Assembly: GCF_009902005.1 (NCBI RefSeq) | Contig: NZ_WUTT01000001.1 | Location: 1-34,068, forward strand | DNA length: 34,068 bases | Reading direction: 5' to 3' | Origin: Halomonas alimentaria | GTDB taxonomy: Bacteria > Pseudomonadota > Gammaproteobacteria > Pseudomonadales > Halomonadaceae | Part shown: piece by piece, positions 7,910 through 16,195 of the stretch | Layout: every line of letters starts with the position of its first letter | How positions within the stretch are numbered: the stretch's first letter is position 1 | The notes under the pieces: generated by a model | The model's database searches: none | What the model was told of the DNA's origin: nothing | What the model saw: only the letters and a program-made list of their open reading frames with translations | Program-made: the position numbers and the translations under genes

Positions 7910-8524
7910 CTAGTAGAGCACGTCGCGGATCACCCGATAGATGACCTCGTTGGCGGCATCGACGAGGATCGCATCGGGGCCGACGCGGCGCCACTCGTAG
8001 CCGTCATAGCGCGGCAGGTCGCGCAAGGCACGCTCATCGAAGCGCTTGGCGATCCCCGGAGGCAGCGGCTTGCCGCGCTCCAGGTTCATGCGAATGCCGG
8101 GCGACAGACCCGCGCGCTCATCCTCGCGGACCCAGTCGCGGCGTTCGCCGAAGAGGCGACGCAGGTCACGCTCGTCGATGATCGGCCTGTCCCGGTCGCG
8201 ATAGTCGCGGCGCTCATCGTAATCGCGGCGTTCGCCGTAGTCACGGCGGTCATCGCGGTCGCGACGCTTATCGTAATCGCGGCGCTCGCGGTCACGATAG
8301 TCATCGTTACGACGCTCGCGGTAGGACTCCTCGCGACGCTCGCGAGTTTCCCGGGTCTCCTGCTGCTGTTTCTGCTTCTGCTGGCCGGGGGGGCCCTTGC
8401 GCTGTTCCTGGCCCTGGCCACGGCCAGGGTTGTCGGCGGGCTGGGCCAGCGCCGGGCCGGCTGCCAGCAGCAGTGCCAGGCCGGATGCGGCCAGGGCCGT
8501 GCGCAGATCGATTCCCTTGCTCAT
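7910..8524 (-). CDS. Secreted Arg/Asp-rich CigR/RcnB-like protein
   Basis: A 204-residue exported protein. A signal peptide (residues 1-27, cleavage ALA|QP) is followed by a Gln/Arg-rich linker and a charged region of about 70 residues built from repeats such as RRDYDERRDYRDRDR. The conserved C-terminal domain contains LERGKPLPPGIAKR and YEWRRVGPDAILVDA. This C-terminal pattern is the one I associate with the CigR anti-virulence regulator and RcnB-like periplasmic family. GGAGG precedes the ATG at 8524. Function here is not known; the periplasmic location is inferred. The charged stretch probably stays unstructured. Confidence 0.75.
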   Translation of the reverse strand: MSKGIDLRTALAASGLALLLAAGPALAQPADNPGRGQGQEQRKGPPGQQKQKQQQETRETRERREESYRERRNDDYRDRERRDYDKRRDRDDRRDYGERRDYDERRDYRDRDRPIIDERDLRRLFGERRDWVREDERAGLSPGIRMNLERGKPLPPGIAKRFDERALRDLPRYDGYEWRRVGPDAILVDAANEVIYRVIRDVLY

Positions 8525-8591
8525 GAGAACCTCCGGTTCCATGTGTGGATGACGATAGCCTAGTCCCCAATCATGCAGCCGGCATGGATTC

Positions 8592-8615
8592 TGCTGTCGC
8601 CACCCAGCGACAGCA
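8592..8615 (-). terminator. Hairpin between trhP and the CigR-like gene
   Basis: A perfect 9-bp stem (8592-8600 with 8607-8615) and 6-nt loop lie 25 bp beyond the trhP stop. There is no T-run, so an intrinsic terminator is only probable. Confidence 0.45.
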
Positions 8616-8639
8616 CCGGACAGAAGACCCGCACCGGGG

Positions 8640-10064
8640 TCAGCCGAGGTCCCGCATCAGCAGCGCAAACTCGATGCGCTCGGGGGCGATCGCCTCACCG
8701 GGCACCGGGATGCGCACCACATGGCCGGAACCGGGGGCGGCGCCCACGGATTCACCACGCCGGTTCTCGATATGCTCGAGGGTGAAGCGGCGGTTGCCGC
8801 CGGGCAGCATCAGCTCCATGCCATCGCCTACCTCGAAGCGGTTCTTGACGTCGATCTCCAGCACGCCACGGTCGGGGTCGTAGCCGATCACCTCGCCGAC
8901 GAACTGCTGGTGCACACCCACGGAGTTGCCGCGCTCGTAGTTCTGGTACTCGTCGTGGACATGACGGCGATAGAAGCCCTCCGTATAGCCGCGGTTGGCC
9001 AGGTTGTCGAGCTCGTCCATCAAGCGCATGTCGAAGGGACGACCGGCCACGGCGTCGTCGATGGCACGGCGATAGACCTGGGCGGTGCGCGCCACATAGT
9101 AGTGGGACTTGGTGCGCCCCTCGATCTTCAGCGAGGTGACACCCATCTCGGTGAGCCTCGGCACGTGCTGGACGGCACGCAGGTCCTTGGAGTTCATGAT
9201 GTAAGTGCCGTGCTCGTCCTCGAAGATCGGCATCAGCTCGCCGGGGCGGGTGGCATCCTCGATCAGCGCCGAAAGCTCGTCCTGGCCCTCCACGCCGCCG
9301 GCGGTGGCGGTGCTGTGGCGAGTGCTGCCGCCTCCGGAGGCGATCAGTCCACCCTGAGCGCCTCCCTCTCCCGGGGTCCACAGACCGCTGGCGGAGTGCG
9401 CCGCGGCCGAGTTGGCCGGGACCAGGTCGCCGGTCTCGTCATGGGCCGCGGCCACGGTGTTGTACTGCCAGCGACAGGCGTTGGTGCAGGTGCCCTGGTT
9501 GGGATCGCGATGGTTGAAGTAGCCCGACAACAGGCAGCGTCCGGAGTAGGCGATGCACAGCGCGCCGTGGACGAAGGTCTCGATCTCGAGGTCGGGACAC
9601 TCGGCACGGATCTCGGCGATCTCTTCAAGTGACAGCTCACGCGAGAGGATGATGCGGCTGATGCCCTGCTGTTGCCAGAAACGGGCCGCCGCCCAGTTGA
9701 CCACATTGGACTGCACCGAGAGGTGGATCACCTGCTCGGGCCAGCGCTCGCGGATCATCATGATCAGGCCCGGGTCGGACATGATCAGCGCATCCGGGCC
9801 GGCCTCGATCACCGGCTCCATGTCACGCAGGTAGGTCTTGAGCTTGCTGTTGTGCGGCGCGATGTTCGAGGCTACATAGAACTGCTTGCCCCGCTCATGG
9901 GCATAGGCGATGCCCTTGTGCAGGTTGTCGATCTTGAAGTCGTTGTTGCGCACGCGCAGCGAGTAGCGCGGCTGGCCGGCATAGACGGCATCGGCGCCAT
10001 AGGCGAAGGCGTAGCGCATGTTCTTGAACGTCCCCGCCGGGGAGAGCAGTTCGGGAGCTTGCAT
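8640..10064 (-). CDS. trhP: tRNA 5-hydroxyuridine modification protein TrhP (YegQ, U32 family)
   Basis: A U32-type protein that, by family knowledge, hydroxylates wobble U34 of certain tRNAs in a prephenate-linked, oxygen-independent way. The 474-residue sequence tracks E. coli YegQ closely: ELLSPAGTFKNMRYAFAYGA at the N-terminus, IAPHNSKLKTYLRD, the cysteine region FVHGALCIAYSGRCLLSGYF with DPNQGTCTNACRW, and SLKIEGRTKS. Between CRWQYN and FEDEHGTYIMNSKDLR lies a low-complexity stretch (about residues 206-275, rich in Ala, Gly and Ser) unlike the corresponding E. coli segment. It is divergent from queC. The ATG at 10064 matches the family start. Confidence 0.93.
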   Translation of the reverse strand: MQAPELLSPAGTFKNMRYAFAYGADAVYAGQPRYSLRVRNNDFKIDNLHKGIAYAHERGKQFYVASNIAPHNSKLKTYLRDMEPVIEAGPDALIMSDPGLIMMIRERWPEQVIHLSVQSNVVNWAAARFWQQQGISRIILSRELSLEEIAEIRAECPDLEIETFVHGALCIAYSGRCLLSGYFNHRDPNQGTCTNACRWQYNTVAAAHDETGDLVPANSAAAHSASGLWTPGEGGAQGGLIASGGGSTRHSTATAGGVEGQDELSALIEDATRPGELMPIFEDEHGTYIMNSKDLRAVQHVPRLTEMGVTSLKIEGRTKSHYYVARTAQVYRRAIDDAVAGRPFDMRLMDELDNLANRGYTEGFYRRHVHDEYQNYERGNSVGVHQQFVGEVIGYDPDRGVLEIDVKNRFEVGDGMELMLPGGNRRFTLEHIENRRGESVGAAPGSGHVVRIPVPGEAIAPERIEFALLMRDLG

Positions 10065-10260
10065 GTGGGATCACCGTTGTCAGGACGATGGCGCCCGGGG
10101 CGATAGTGCCACGGGTGCAGGGGTGGGAAGGCGAGAAAGTCTAGCAATTGACATCGAATCTGGCCAGAAAGTGGCGACTTGAGTACACTGCGCGGCGCCG
10201 GACCGGACCCCGAAACGCCGCGCTGCGGCGCGACAAATTCTCCGACCAGAGAGCCTTCTC

Positions 10261-10971
10261 ATGACACTTTCTGCCTCCCCCTCGACGACGGCCGGCCTCG
10301 CCAGCGTGGTGATCTACTCCGGCGGCATGGACTCCTACACCGTGCTGCACCGCGCCCTGCGCGAGGGATACGAGGTCCACGCCCTCTCCTTCGACTACGG
10401 CCAGCGTCATGCCCGAGAGCTCGAGGTGGCCGCGCGCGTCTGCCACCACCTGGGCGTATCCCACCAAGTGGTGGATATTCGCGCCATCCATGGGCTGATC
10501 GACGCCTCGGCGCTCACCGACGCGCGCCGCGAGCTGCCCGAGGGCGACTACGCCGAGGAGAATCTCACGGCCACGGTGGTGCCCAACCGCAACATGATCC
10601 TGCTCTCGCTTGCCATCGCCAAAGCGGTGAACATCGGCGCCGAACGGGTCGACTACGGCGCCCATGGCGGCGACCATGTGCTCTATCCGGATTGCCGGCC
10701 CGAGTTCGTCGAAGCGATGAACACCGTGGCGGGCATCGCCAACTTCGAGGCCGTCGAGATCCATACGCCCTACCTGTACGCCAGCAAGGCCGAGATCCTC
10801 GCCGACGGCCTGGCCATGGGGCTCGACTACGCCGACACCTGGACCTGCTACCGGGGGGATGAGCTGGCCTGCGGGCGCTGCGGCAGCTGTCGCGAGCGGC
10901 TGGCCGCCTTCGCCACCAACGGCGTCGACGATCCCCTGCCCTATGCCGCCCCGGGGCGAGTCACGCCATGA
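10261..10971 (+). CDS. queC: 7-cyano-7-deazaguanine synthase
   Basis: Makes preQ0 from 7-carboxy-7-deazaguanine with ATP and ammonia, for queuosine at tRNA wobble position 34. The PP-loop SGGMDS is at residues 20-25, and four cysteines (196, 204, 207 and 210, in [15 protein letters not shown]) form the zinc site. The length of 236 residues is typical. The partners queD, queE and queF are not in this window. The stop overlaps the next start as ATGA, coupling it to the cysteine-cluster gene. The divergent neighbour TrhP also modifies wobble bases. Confidence 0.95.
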   Translation: MTLSASPSTTAGLASVVIYSGGMDSYTVLHRALREGYEVHALSFDYGQRHARELEVAARVCHHLGVSHQVVDIRAIHGLIDASALTDARRELPEGDYAEENLTATVVPNRNMILLSLAIAKAVNIGAERVDYGAHGGDHVLYPDCRPEFVEAMNTVAGIANFEAVEIHTPYLYASKAEILADGLAMGLDYADTWTCYRGDELACGRCGSCRERLAAFATNGVDDPLPYAAPGRVTP

Positions 10972-11234
10972 GCCATGACGGTTGTCGGCCCGGCTGTGGC
11001 GCCTGCTGCATCGCCCCCTCGATCTCCTCCCCGATTCCCGGCATGCCGAACGGCAAGCCAGCAGGCGTGCGCTGCGTGCAGCTCGACGACGCCAACCTCT
11101 GCCGGCTGTTCGGCGATCCGCGCCGTCCGGCGGTCTGCGCCCGCTTCGAGTTCGACAGCGAGCTGTGTGGCAGCCACCGCGACCAGGCACTGGCCCGCAT
11201 CGCCGCGCTGGAACGGGATACCGGAGAGGGGTAG
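10968..11234 (+). CDS. YkgJ family cysteine cluster protein
   Basis: An 88-residue protein with an N-terminal cysteine group (CRPGCGACC, Cys6, 10, 13 and 14) and further cysteines in RCVQLDD, NLCRLF, AVCARF and ELCGSH. This is the YkgJ/Fe-S or zinc cluster family, of undefined function. The 4-nt ATGA overlap with queC implies translational coupling, hinting at a role near queuosine synthesis or metal supply; that is inference. Its stop lies only 11 nt from the end of the converging gene. Confidence 0.85.
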   Translation: MSHDGCRPGCGACCIAPSISSPIPGMPNGKPAGVRCVQLDDANLCRLFGDPRRPAVCARFEFDSELCGSHRDQALARIAALERDTGEG

Positions 11235-11245
11235 GAAGGAGGGCG

Positions 11246-11542
11246 TCAGGCGCTCAGCCCGTAGCGCTGCAGGGTCTGCAACAGCTCCCTGACGCGCTCG
11301 GCAGAGAGCTCGTACTCCGCCATCAGCGCCTCGAGACGCTGCTCGAAATCCTCACCAGGCTCGGCCAGTGCGACCTCCACCTCCGCCGCTGCTGGCTGCC
11401 TGCTTTCGAGTTCGGCGGGCGGCTCGGCCGCTGGAGAAGAGTCCAGCTCGCGTAGTGCCTCGGCGAAGGCGTCGTCGAGTTCCCGGAACTGGCGCAGTTT
11501 ATCGCGCTCACCCATGGCTTTGCGTGGAGTCTGCTGTTTCAT
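11246..11542 (-). CDS. Small hypothetical protein with MvaT-like oligomerisation segment
   Basis: A 98-residue, Glu/Ala-rich protein. Its C-terminal part DFEQRLEALMAEYELSAERV aligns without gaps with EFKDKLETLMKEYDKSAADV of the MvaT-family protein at 12894-13274 (12 of 25 identical over the longer alignment I made by eye). The basic AT-pincer DNA-binding domain of MvaT is absent; the protein ends in LLQTLQRYGLSA. An alternative ATG at 11515 would remove nine residues. A TATAAT box lies about 70 nt upstream. It could modulate MvaT oligomers or be an unrelated coiled-coil protein. No function is assigned. Confidence 0.65.
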   Translation of the reverse strand: MKQQTPRKAMGERDKLRQFRELDDAFAEALRELDSSPAAEPPAELESRQPAAAEVEVALAEPGEDFEQRLEALMAEYELSAERVRELLQTLQRYGLSA

Positions 11543-11977
11543 GCCTGATCGTCGTAAAGCGGGCGAACGGGATGTGCTCGCGGCACCGCCGCCCGGATGG
11601 AGAAGCGAGGATTATACCCCTATTCACGCGCGCGGCTAAGGGGCGCCCTTCCTCCTGCCAGGGCTACCGCAGATGGAAAGGCTTTCCCGGCGCCTTTCGC
11701 TATCACCCTATGGCTAGCTACGATAGCCCTGTTCCCCCTCCCAGGATTAGCCGGGAATTACGCCCTTGATCCAGACTGTGACCGGGAGCAGTGAAACTAT
11801 GCATCAGCGCGCAAAGGTGTATTCCAAACTTGCCTTTGCTGTTGTTTAGCACGCATAAAGGAATCAGGCGCGATACGCGACCACTCCCCGGATTGCGAGG
11901 CCTCAGCATCTGCCTGGCAAAGAAGAGGGCCGGGCCAACGCCCGGACGGGATCATCCGCAAGGAACAGGGCCAGACA
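11543..11977. other. 435-bp divergent intergenic region
   Basis: No credible coding sequence is seen. The region holds the minus-strand TATAAT promoter near 11611, a short inverted repeat GGCTA-N7-TAGCC (11712-11716/11724-11728), and a possible plus-strand promoter TTGCCT (11830-11835) with CATAAA (11854-11859) at 18-nt spacing. A small hairpin CCGGGC-CAAC-GCCCGG (11930-11945) lies in the leader of the AraC-type regulator gene. It is more AT-rich than the flanking genes around 11740-11880. Confidence 0.5.
11611..11639 (-). promoter_or_regulatory. Probable promoter of the MvaT-like small gene
   Basis: On the minus strand a perfect TATAAT (11616-11611) stands 17 nt downstream of TTAGCC (11639-11634), a weak -35. 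The transcript would start near 11604, giving a leader of about 60 nt. Confidence 0.45.
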
Positions 11978-12787
11978 ATGTTCAACGAGATCATGCGAGC
12001 AGAGATCTGGCTGCAGGACACCCTGGAGAGCCAGGAGAGCATTGAAGCCCTGGCCGAGAGACTGGGTTACTCCACCTCCCAGGTCAGGCGGCGTTTTCGC
12101 CAGTACTTCGGCATGTCACCCAGTGCCTACCGTGAGGCCCTGCGTCTCGAGAAGGCCGGCAGGTTGCTGGTCCATACGCCAATCAGCATCCGGGAGATCG
12201 CCCGGCTCTGCGGCTACACCAACCACTCGGCATTCAGCCGCGCCTTTCTGCGCCGTTTCCGCTGCAGTCCGCGCCAACACCGCCGGGACGGGCGCAAGGC
12301 GCTGGCCGAGGCCGCTACCGGGGCCGGCCTGGATGTCTCGCCACGGATCAGGCAGGTACCATCCTGTGCGGCGGTAGTGGCACGCCAGTATGAAGCGACC
12401 GATACGCTTCCTTCTCCCGATAGCTGGCACAGGTGCCTGAATGGCTATCAACTCCCCCTGCCCGGTGCCCCCGAACGTGCCGCGGCCATCACCCTGCTGT
12501 ATACCCCGCGAATGGACACCTGCCTGCCGCGTCGCGACACCGGCGTGCTGGTGGATGAACAGGCAGCCAACTCACTGGCCGTCCCCCCGTCGCTGCGCAT
12601 GCTGCGGATGCCGACGGAACGCTGTGCCTGCATCGAGCTCACTGATCATCGTGCACTGGATGACACCCTGGCTTCGCTGCTGACGGCACTGCCCGACATG
12701 GCCGAACACTACAGCGGTGAGCCAATACGCCTGGTAAAGAGTGACTCGGGGGTCGAAATCCAGCTGCCCCTGCTCGAGACAGGCTGA
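11978..12787 (+). CDS. AraC-family transcriptional regulator with C-terminal GyrI-like domain
   Basis: A 269-residue regulator with the double helix-turn-helix at the N-terminus (residues about 8-107: SIEALAERLGYSTSQVRRRF and ISIREIARLCGYTNHSAFSR) and a C-terminal domain of about 150 residues. The order HTH then effector domain is that of Rob/GyrI-type AraC proteins, where the tail binds small hydrophobic or cationic ligands. The GyrI assignment rests on domain order and length, with weak motif support. AAGGAACAGGG precedes the ATG. It converges with the MvaT gene across a shared terminator. The target genes are unknown. Confidence 0.8.
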   Translation: MFNEIMRAEIWLQDTLESQESIEALAERLGYSTSQVRRRFRQYFGMSPSAYREALRLEKAGRLLVHTPISIREIARLCGYTNHSAFSRAFLRRFRCSPRQHRRDGRKALAEAATGAGLDVSPRIRQVPSCAAVVARQYEATDTLPSPDSWHRCLNGYQLPLPGAPERAAAITLLYTPRMDTCLPRRDTGVLVDEQAANSLAVPPSLRMLRMPTERCACIELTDHRALDDTLASLLTALPDMAEHYSGEPIRLVKSDSGVEIQLPLLETG

Positions 12788-12812
12788 CCGGACTCGGCGA
12801 GACTGCAACGAT

Positions 12813-12839
12813 AAAACGGCGCCCGAAGGCGCCGTTTTT
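12813..12839. terminator. Bidirectional Rho-independent terminator
   Basis: The stem AAAACGGCGCC (12813-12823) pairs with GGCGCCGTTTT (12828-12838) around a CGAA loop and runs into a T-tract on the plus strand and an A-tract (T on minus) on the other side. It ends both the AraC-type gene and the converging MvaT gene. Confidence 0.9.
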
Positions 12840-12893
12840 GCATGCTCGCCGGACTGAAAATCACAATCCGATACCGAGTCGATAACTCCGAGC

Positions 12894-13274
12894 TTACTCT
12901 TCGACACGCACCAGCCAGGACTCGACGGTATCGGAACCGAACTCGTCCTTCCACGCCTTCAGGGTCTTCTGATTACCACCACGAGTCTCGACGACTTCAC
13001 CGGTATTGGGGTTCTTGTAGATCTTCAACTTGCGCTTGCGGCGCGTGCCGGTGGCGGAGGAAGCCGCCGCTTTCGGGGCTGAGGCCGCCGGCTTGGGGTC
13101 GAGCAGCGCGATGACGTCCGCGGCACTCTTGTCGTACTCCTTCATCAGCGTTTCCAGCTTGTCCTTGAACTCGAGCTCGCTCTGGAGACGCTTGTCGTTC
13201 TGCAGCTTGTCCAGGTTGGACTGGAGTTCCTTCAGCTGCTGTTCCATCTGCATGTATTCGTTAAGAAGTGACAT
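12894..13274 (-). CDS. MvaT-family histone-like nucleoid-structuring protein (xenogeneic silencer)
   Basis: A 126-residue H-NS functional homologue. An N-terminal coiled coil (MSLLNEYMQMEQQLKELQSN and on to about residue 45) and the oligomerisation helix with LETLMKEYDKSAADVIALLD are followed by an Ala/Pro/Lys linker. The C-terminal AT-pincer domain is KIYKNPNTGEVVETRGGN then LKAWK, with the characteristic GGN loop. It binds AT-rich DNA and silences foreign genes. AAGGAAAA precedes the ATG. A promoter is likely at 13321-13350. It lies downstream of rpsA on the same strand but beyond a strong terminator, so it is a separate unit. Confidence 0.92.
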   Translation of the reverse strand: MSLLNEYMQMEQQLKELQSNLDKLQNDKRLQSELEFKDKLETLMKEYDKSAADVIALLDPKPAASAPKAAASSATGTRRKRKLKIYKNPNTGEVVETRGGNQKTLKAWKDEFGSDTVESWLVRVEE

Positions 13275-13581
13275 CTAGTGTTTTCCTTGATGCGGGTTTG
13301 GCGGGAAACAACGGGGAAGCATTATGTGTGGTAATAACGTCTTATTGCAATAGTCTGGGCGAGTTATCCGATTGAATCAAGTTGTCGCACTTTATAAGGG
13401 CGATAACATTTCATGGAGTCCACCGGATGAGTTGCCAAGCAACCCGAAGAAGTTGAACTCCTGGGCACCGACGCCGTGAAAGTCGACTCGACGAATTACT
13501 GAATCCAGAGTTCACCCAACAGCCACCGAACAGAAAAGGGGCCCCCCAATGCCGCAAGGTGGCTTCGCATATGTGCCCCCT
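13275..13581. other. Intergenic region between mvaT-like gene and rpsA terminator
   Basis: About 300 bp without a credible gene. The left part (13320-13420) is AT-rich and holds the predicted MvaT promoter. In 13421-13580 I see no convincing promoter, RNA gene or repeat. Confidence 0.5.
13321..13350 (-). promoter_or_regulatory. Probable promoter of the MvaT-family gene
   Basis: On the minus strand TTGCAA (13350-13345) and CATAAT (13326-13321) are separated by 18 nt, matching the sigma-70 consensus at 4/6 and 5/6 positions. The start would be near 13314, with a leader of about 40 nt. The surrounding DNA is AT-rich, as for self-regulated H-NS-type genes. Confidence 0.45.
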
Positions 13582-13613
13582 AAAAAAAACCGCCGCCCCG
13601 AAGGGCGGCGGTT
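13582..13613 (-). terminator. Rho-independent terminator of the rpsA operon
   Basis: On the minus strand an 11-bp perfect GC-rich stem (13603-13613 with 13588-13598, loop of 4) runs into eight T residues (13589-13582). It lies 26 nt beyond the rpsA stop and insulates the mvaT-like gene. Confidence 0.93.
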
Positions 13614-13639
13614 CTTGTCCGTCGGAAGCGGGCTTCCGA

Positions 13640-15316
13640 TCAGTCCTGACCCATCTGCTGCTTGATCAGGTCGCCGATGGTGGTCGGGCCACCGCTCTCG
13701 GGCGCCTCTTCACGCAGCTTCTTCAGGTTCTGACGAGTGTCGTCCTGATCCTTGGCCTTGATGGAGAGGTTGATCTGACGGTTCTTGCGATCGACACCGA
13801 TGATGCGGGCCTCGACGCTGTCGCCTTCGTTCAGGACGTTGCGGGCATCCTCGACGCGGTCGGCGCTGATCTCGGAGGCCTTGAGCACGGCAACGACATC
13901 GGTAGCCAGCTCGACCTGGGCCTGCTTGGCATCGACCTCGACCACACGGCCGGTGACGATGGAGCCCTTGTCGTTGACCGCCAGGAACTCGGAGACCGGA
14001 TCGGTATCCAGCTGCTTGATGCCCAGCGAGATGCGCTCACGCTCCGGATCGATGGAGAGGATCACGGCCTCGGCCTCGTCACCCTTCTTGAACTGGCGAA
14101 CTGCTTCTTCGCCGGTATCGGTCCAGGAGATGTCGGAGAGGTGAACCAGGCCGTCGATGCCGCCTTCCAGGCCGATGAAGATGCCGAAGTCGGTGATCGA
14201 CTTGATGGTGCCGGCAACACGGTCGCCCTTGTTGTAGGTGGCACTGAAGGTCTCCCAGGGATTGGCGGTGCACTGCTTGATGCCCAGGGAGATACGACGA
14301 CGCTCCTCGTCGATATCCAGGACCATGACGTCCACATCGTCGCCGACCTGGACGACCTTGGACGGATGGATGTTCTTGTTGGTCCAGTCCATTTCGGAGA
14401 CGTGGACCAGACCCTCGACACCCTCTTCCAGCTCGGCGAAGCAGCCGTAGTCGGTGAGGTTGGTGACGGTGGCGTGAACCTTGGTGCCTTCCGGGTAACG
14501 ATCCTTGATGTTGACCCAGGGATCCTCGCCCAGCTGCTTCAGGCCCAGGGAGACGCGGTTGCGCTCGCGGTCGAACTTGAGCACCTTGACGGTGATCTCG
14601 TCGCCCACGGCCACGATCTCGCTGGGATGCTTGATGCGCTTCCAGGCCATGTCGGTGATGTGCAGCAGGCCATCGACGCCGCCCAGGTCGACGAAGGCGC
14701 CGTAGTCGGTGAGGTTCTTGACGATACCGACGATCTGCTGGCCTTCCTGCAGGGTGGCGAGCAGGGCCTCACGCTCGGCGCTGTTCTCGGCCTCGAGCAC
14801 GGCGCGACGGGAAACGACAACGTTGTTGCGCTTCGGGTCGAGCTTGATGACCTTGAAGTCGAGTTCCTTGTTCTCGAGGTGCGTGGTGTCGCGCACCGGA
14901 CGCACGTCGACCAGAGAACCCGGCAGGAAGGCACGGATGGAGTCGACGTCGACGGTGAAGCCGCCCTTGACCTTGCCGTTGATCACGCCCTTGACGATCT
15001 CGTCCTTCTCGAAGGCGGCTTCCAGCACCTTCCACGCTTCGGCGCGCTTGGCCTTCTCGCGGGAGAGGCGGGTCTCGCCGAAACCGTCCTCGACGGCCTC
15101 CAGGGCGACGTGCACTTCGTCGCCAATGGCGATGGCCAGTTCGCCGTTCTCGTCACGGAACTGGGCCGAGGGGATCTGACCTTCGGACTTCAGGCCGGCA
15201 TTGACGGTGACCCAGTCACCCTCGATGTCGACGACGGTAGCCACGACGATGGCGCCGGGCTCCATGTTGATGTCCTGGAGAGACTGTTCAAAAAGTTCAG
15301 CAAAGCTTTCGCTCAT
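13640..15316 (-). CDS. rpsA: 30S ribosomal protein S1
   Basis: Binds mRNA leaders and brings them to the 30S subunit. The 558-residue length and start [13 protein letters not shown] match gammaproteobacterial S1 (about 557 residues). Six S1/OB-fold repeats are visible. The first two are ribosome-binding and less conserved; the last four carry the repeated GxVxxxTDYGxFVDL-type pattern (for example [32 protein letters not shown]). TAGGAAC precedes the ATG. It lies 180 nt after cmk, as the last gene of the operon. The leader contains hairpins that could support S1 autoregulation, as known in E. coli. Confidence 0.98.
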   Translation of the reverse strand: MSESFAELFEQSLQDINMEPGAIVVATVVDIEGDWVTVNAGLKSEGQIPSAQFRDENGELAIAIGDEVHVALEAVEDGFGETRLSREKAKRAEAWKVLEAAFEKDEIVKGVINGKVKGGFTVDVDSIRAFLPGSLVDVRPVRDTTHLENKELDFKVIKLDPKRNNVVVSRRAVLEAENSAEREALLATLQEGQQIVGIVKNLTDYGAFVDLGGVDGLLHITDMAWKRIKHPSEIVAVGDEITVKVLKFDRERNRVSLGLKQLGEDPWVNIKDRYPEGTKVHATVTNLTDYGCFAELEEGVEGLVHVSEMDWTNKNIHPSKVVQVGDDVDVMVLDIDEERRRISLGIKQCTANPWETFSATYNKGDRVAGTIKSITDFGIFIGLEGGIDGLVHLSDISWTDTGEEAVRQFKKGDEAEAVILSIDPERERISLGIKQLDTDPVSEFLAVNDKGSIVTGRVVEVDAKQAQVELATDVVAVLKASEISADRVEDARNVLNEGDSVEARIIGVDRKNRQINLSIKAKDQDDTRQNLKKLREEAPESGGPTTIGDLIKQQMGQD

Positions 15317-15342
15317 GATGTTCCTACGTGATCAACGTTAAA

Positions 15343-15458
15343 GTGCGGCGGAGCCGCTTCCTCCGCACCACCAGCGAGTGCGGGCCTTATTCACCAAACC
15401 CCCGGAGATGTTGGCGCTGGTTCGACCTGGCTCGGCTCTCGGCTAACGGTGCCGAGCC
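15343..15458 (-). promoter_or_regulatory. rpsA leader hairpins
   Basis: The 180-nt cmk-rpsA gap holds two clear inverted repeats. GGCTCGGC/GCCGAGCC (15429-15436 with 15451-15458) has an 8-bp stem. GTGCGG/CCGCAC (15343-15348 with 15363-15368) has, on the minus-strand RNA, a loop beginning AGGAAG. Structured rpsA leaders with GGA-bearing loops mediate S1 feedback in E. coli; the same role here is inference. Confidence 0.4.
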
Positions 15459-15496
15459 ACGTCATCACATGCTGCCGGAGGCGCCGCAAGGGAGTT

Positions 15497-16195
15497 TCAG
15501 GCGTCGGGGAGCAGACCGCGTTGGGTCAGGAGCTCCGTCAGCCGATCCACCACTTCCGGTATCGTCAGGCGCGTGGTATCAAGCGTGATGGCGTCATCGG
15601 CCGGCTTGAGTGGCGCCACGCTGCGCTGCATATCGCGGGCGTCGCGCGCCTGAATCTCCTTCAAAAGACTCGATAGACTAGCATCCACCCCGGCCTCTCG
15701 CAACTGGCGCTGGCGGCGATGGGCGCGTTCCTCGGCACTCGCGGTGAGAAAGATCTTCAGCGGCGCATCAATGAATACCACCGTGCCCATGTCACGCCCG
15801 TCGGCCACCAGCCCGGGGGGCTTGCGGAAGTCGCGCTGGCGGCTCAGCAGCGCCTCGCGCACCGCGGGCAGCGCGGCGACCCGCGAGGCGGCGTCGCCCA
15901 CCTGCTCGGTGCGGATGGTGGTGGTGGCGTCATCGCCCTCGAGCAGCACCCGGGTGGAGTCGGCCTCGGCCACGAACACCACATCGAGACCGCGCGCCAC
16001 CTCGGCGAGCCGCGCCTCATCCTCCAGGGACACGCCATGCTTGCCGGCGGCCAGGGCGGTCAGGCGATAGAGGGCACCGCTATCCAACAAGTGCCAGCCC
16101 AGCCGCTCGGCGACCAGGCGGCTGATGGTGCCCTTGCCGGCACCGCCGGGGCCATCGATGGCCAGCACCGGTGCCTGGGTCCGGGATTCACTCAT
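15497..16195 (-). CDS. cmk: Cytidylate kinase
   Basis: Phosphorylates CMP and dCMP with ATP. P-loop GPGGAGKGT is at residues 15-23, followed by the CMP-binding motifs [24 protein letters not shown] and RQRQLREAG in the lid region. At 232 residues it has the normal length. Its ATG overlaps the tyrA-aroA stop by 4 nt (ATGA), so it is translationally coupled. The cmk-rpsA order is conserved across gammaproteobacteria. Confidence 0.96.
   Translation of the reverse strand: MSESRTQAPVLAIDGPGGAGKGTISRLVAERLGWHLLDSGALYRLTALAAGKHGVSLEDEARLAEVARGLDVVFVAEADSTRVLLEGDDATTTIRTEQVGDAASRVAALPAVREALLSRQRDFRKPPGLVADGRDMGTVVFIDAPLKIFLTASAEERAHRRQRQLREAGVDASLSSLLKEIQARDARDMQRSVAPLKPADDAITLDTTRLTIPEVVDRLTELLTQRGLLPDA

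Noticed and set aside
8180..8330. CRISPR-like array
   Set aside because: The short repeated units are contiguous, degenerate and in frame with the Arg/Asp-rich coding sequence, with no unique spacers.
10148..10189. Promoter of queC from TTGACA (10148) and TACACT (10184)
   Set aside because: The boxes are 30 nt apart, far from the 16-18 nt needed, so they do not form one promoter.
13559..15331. 590-codon plus-strand open frame across rpsA
   Set aside because: Antisense of ribosomal protein S1; the translation is Asp/Leu/Val-rich with no ribosome site and the region ends in the rpsA terminator.
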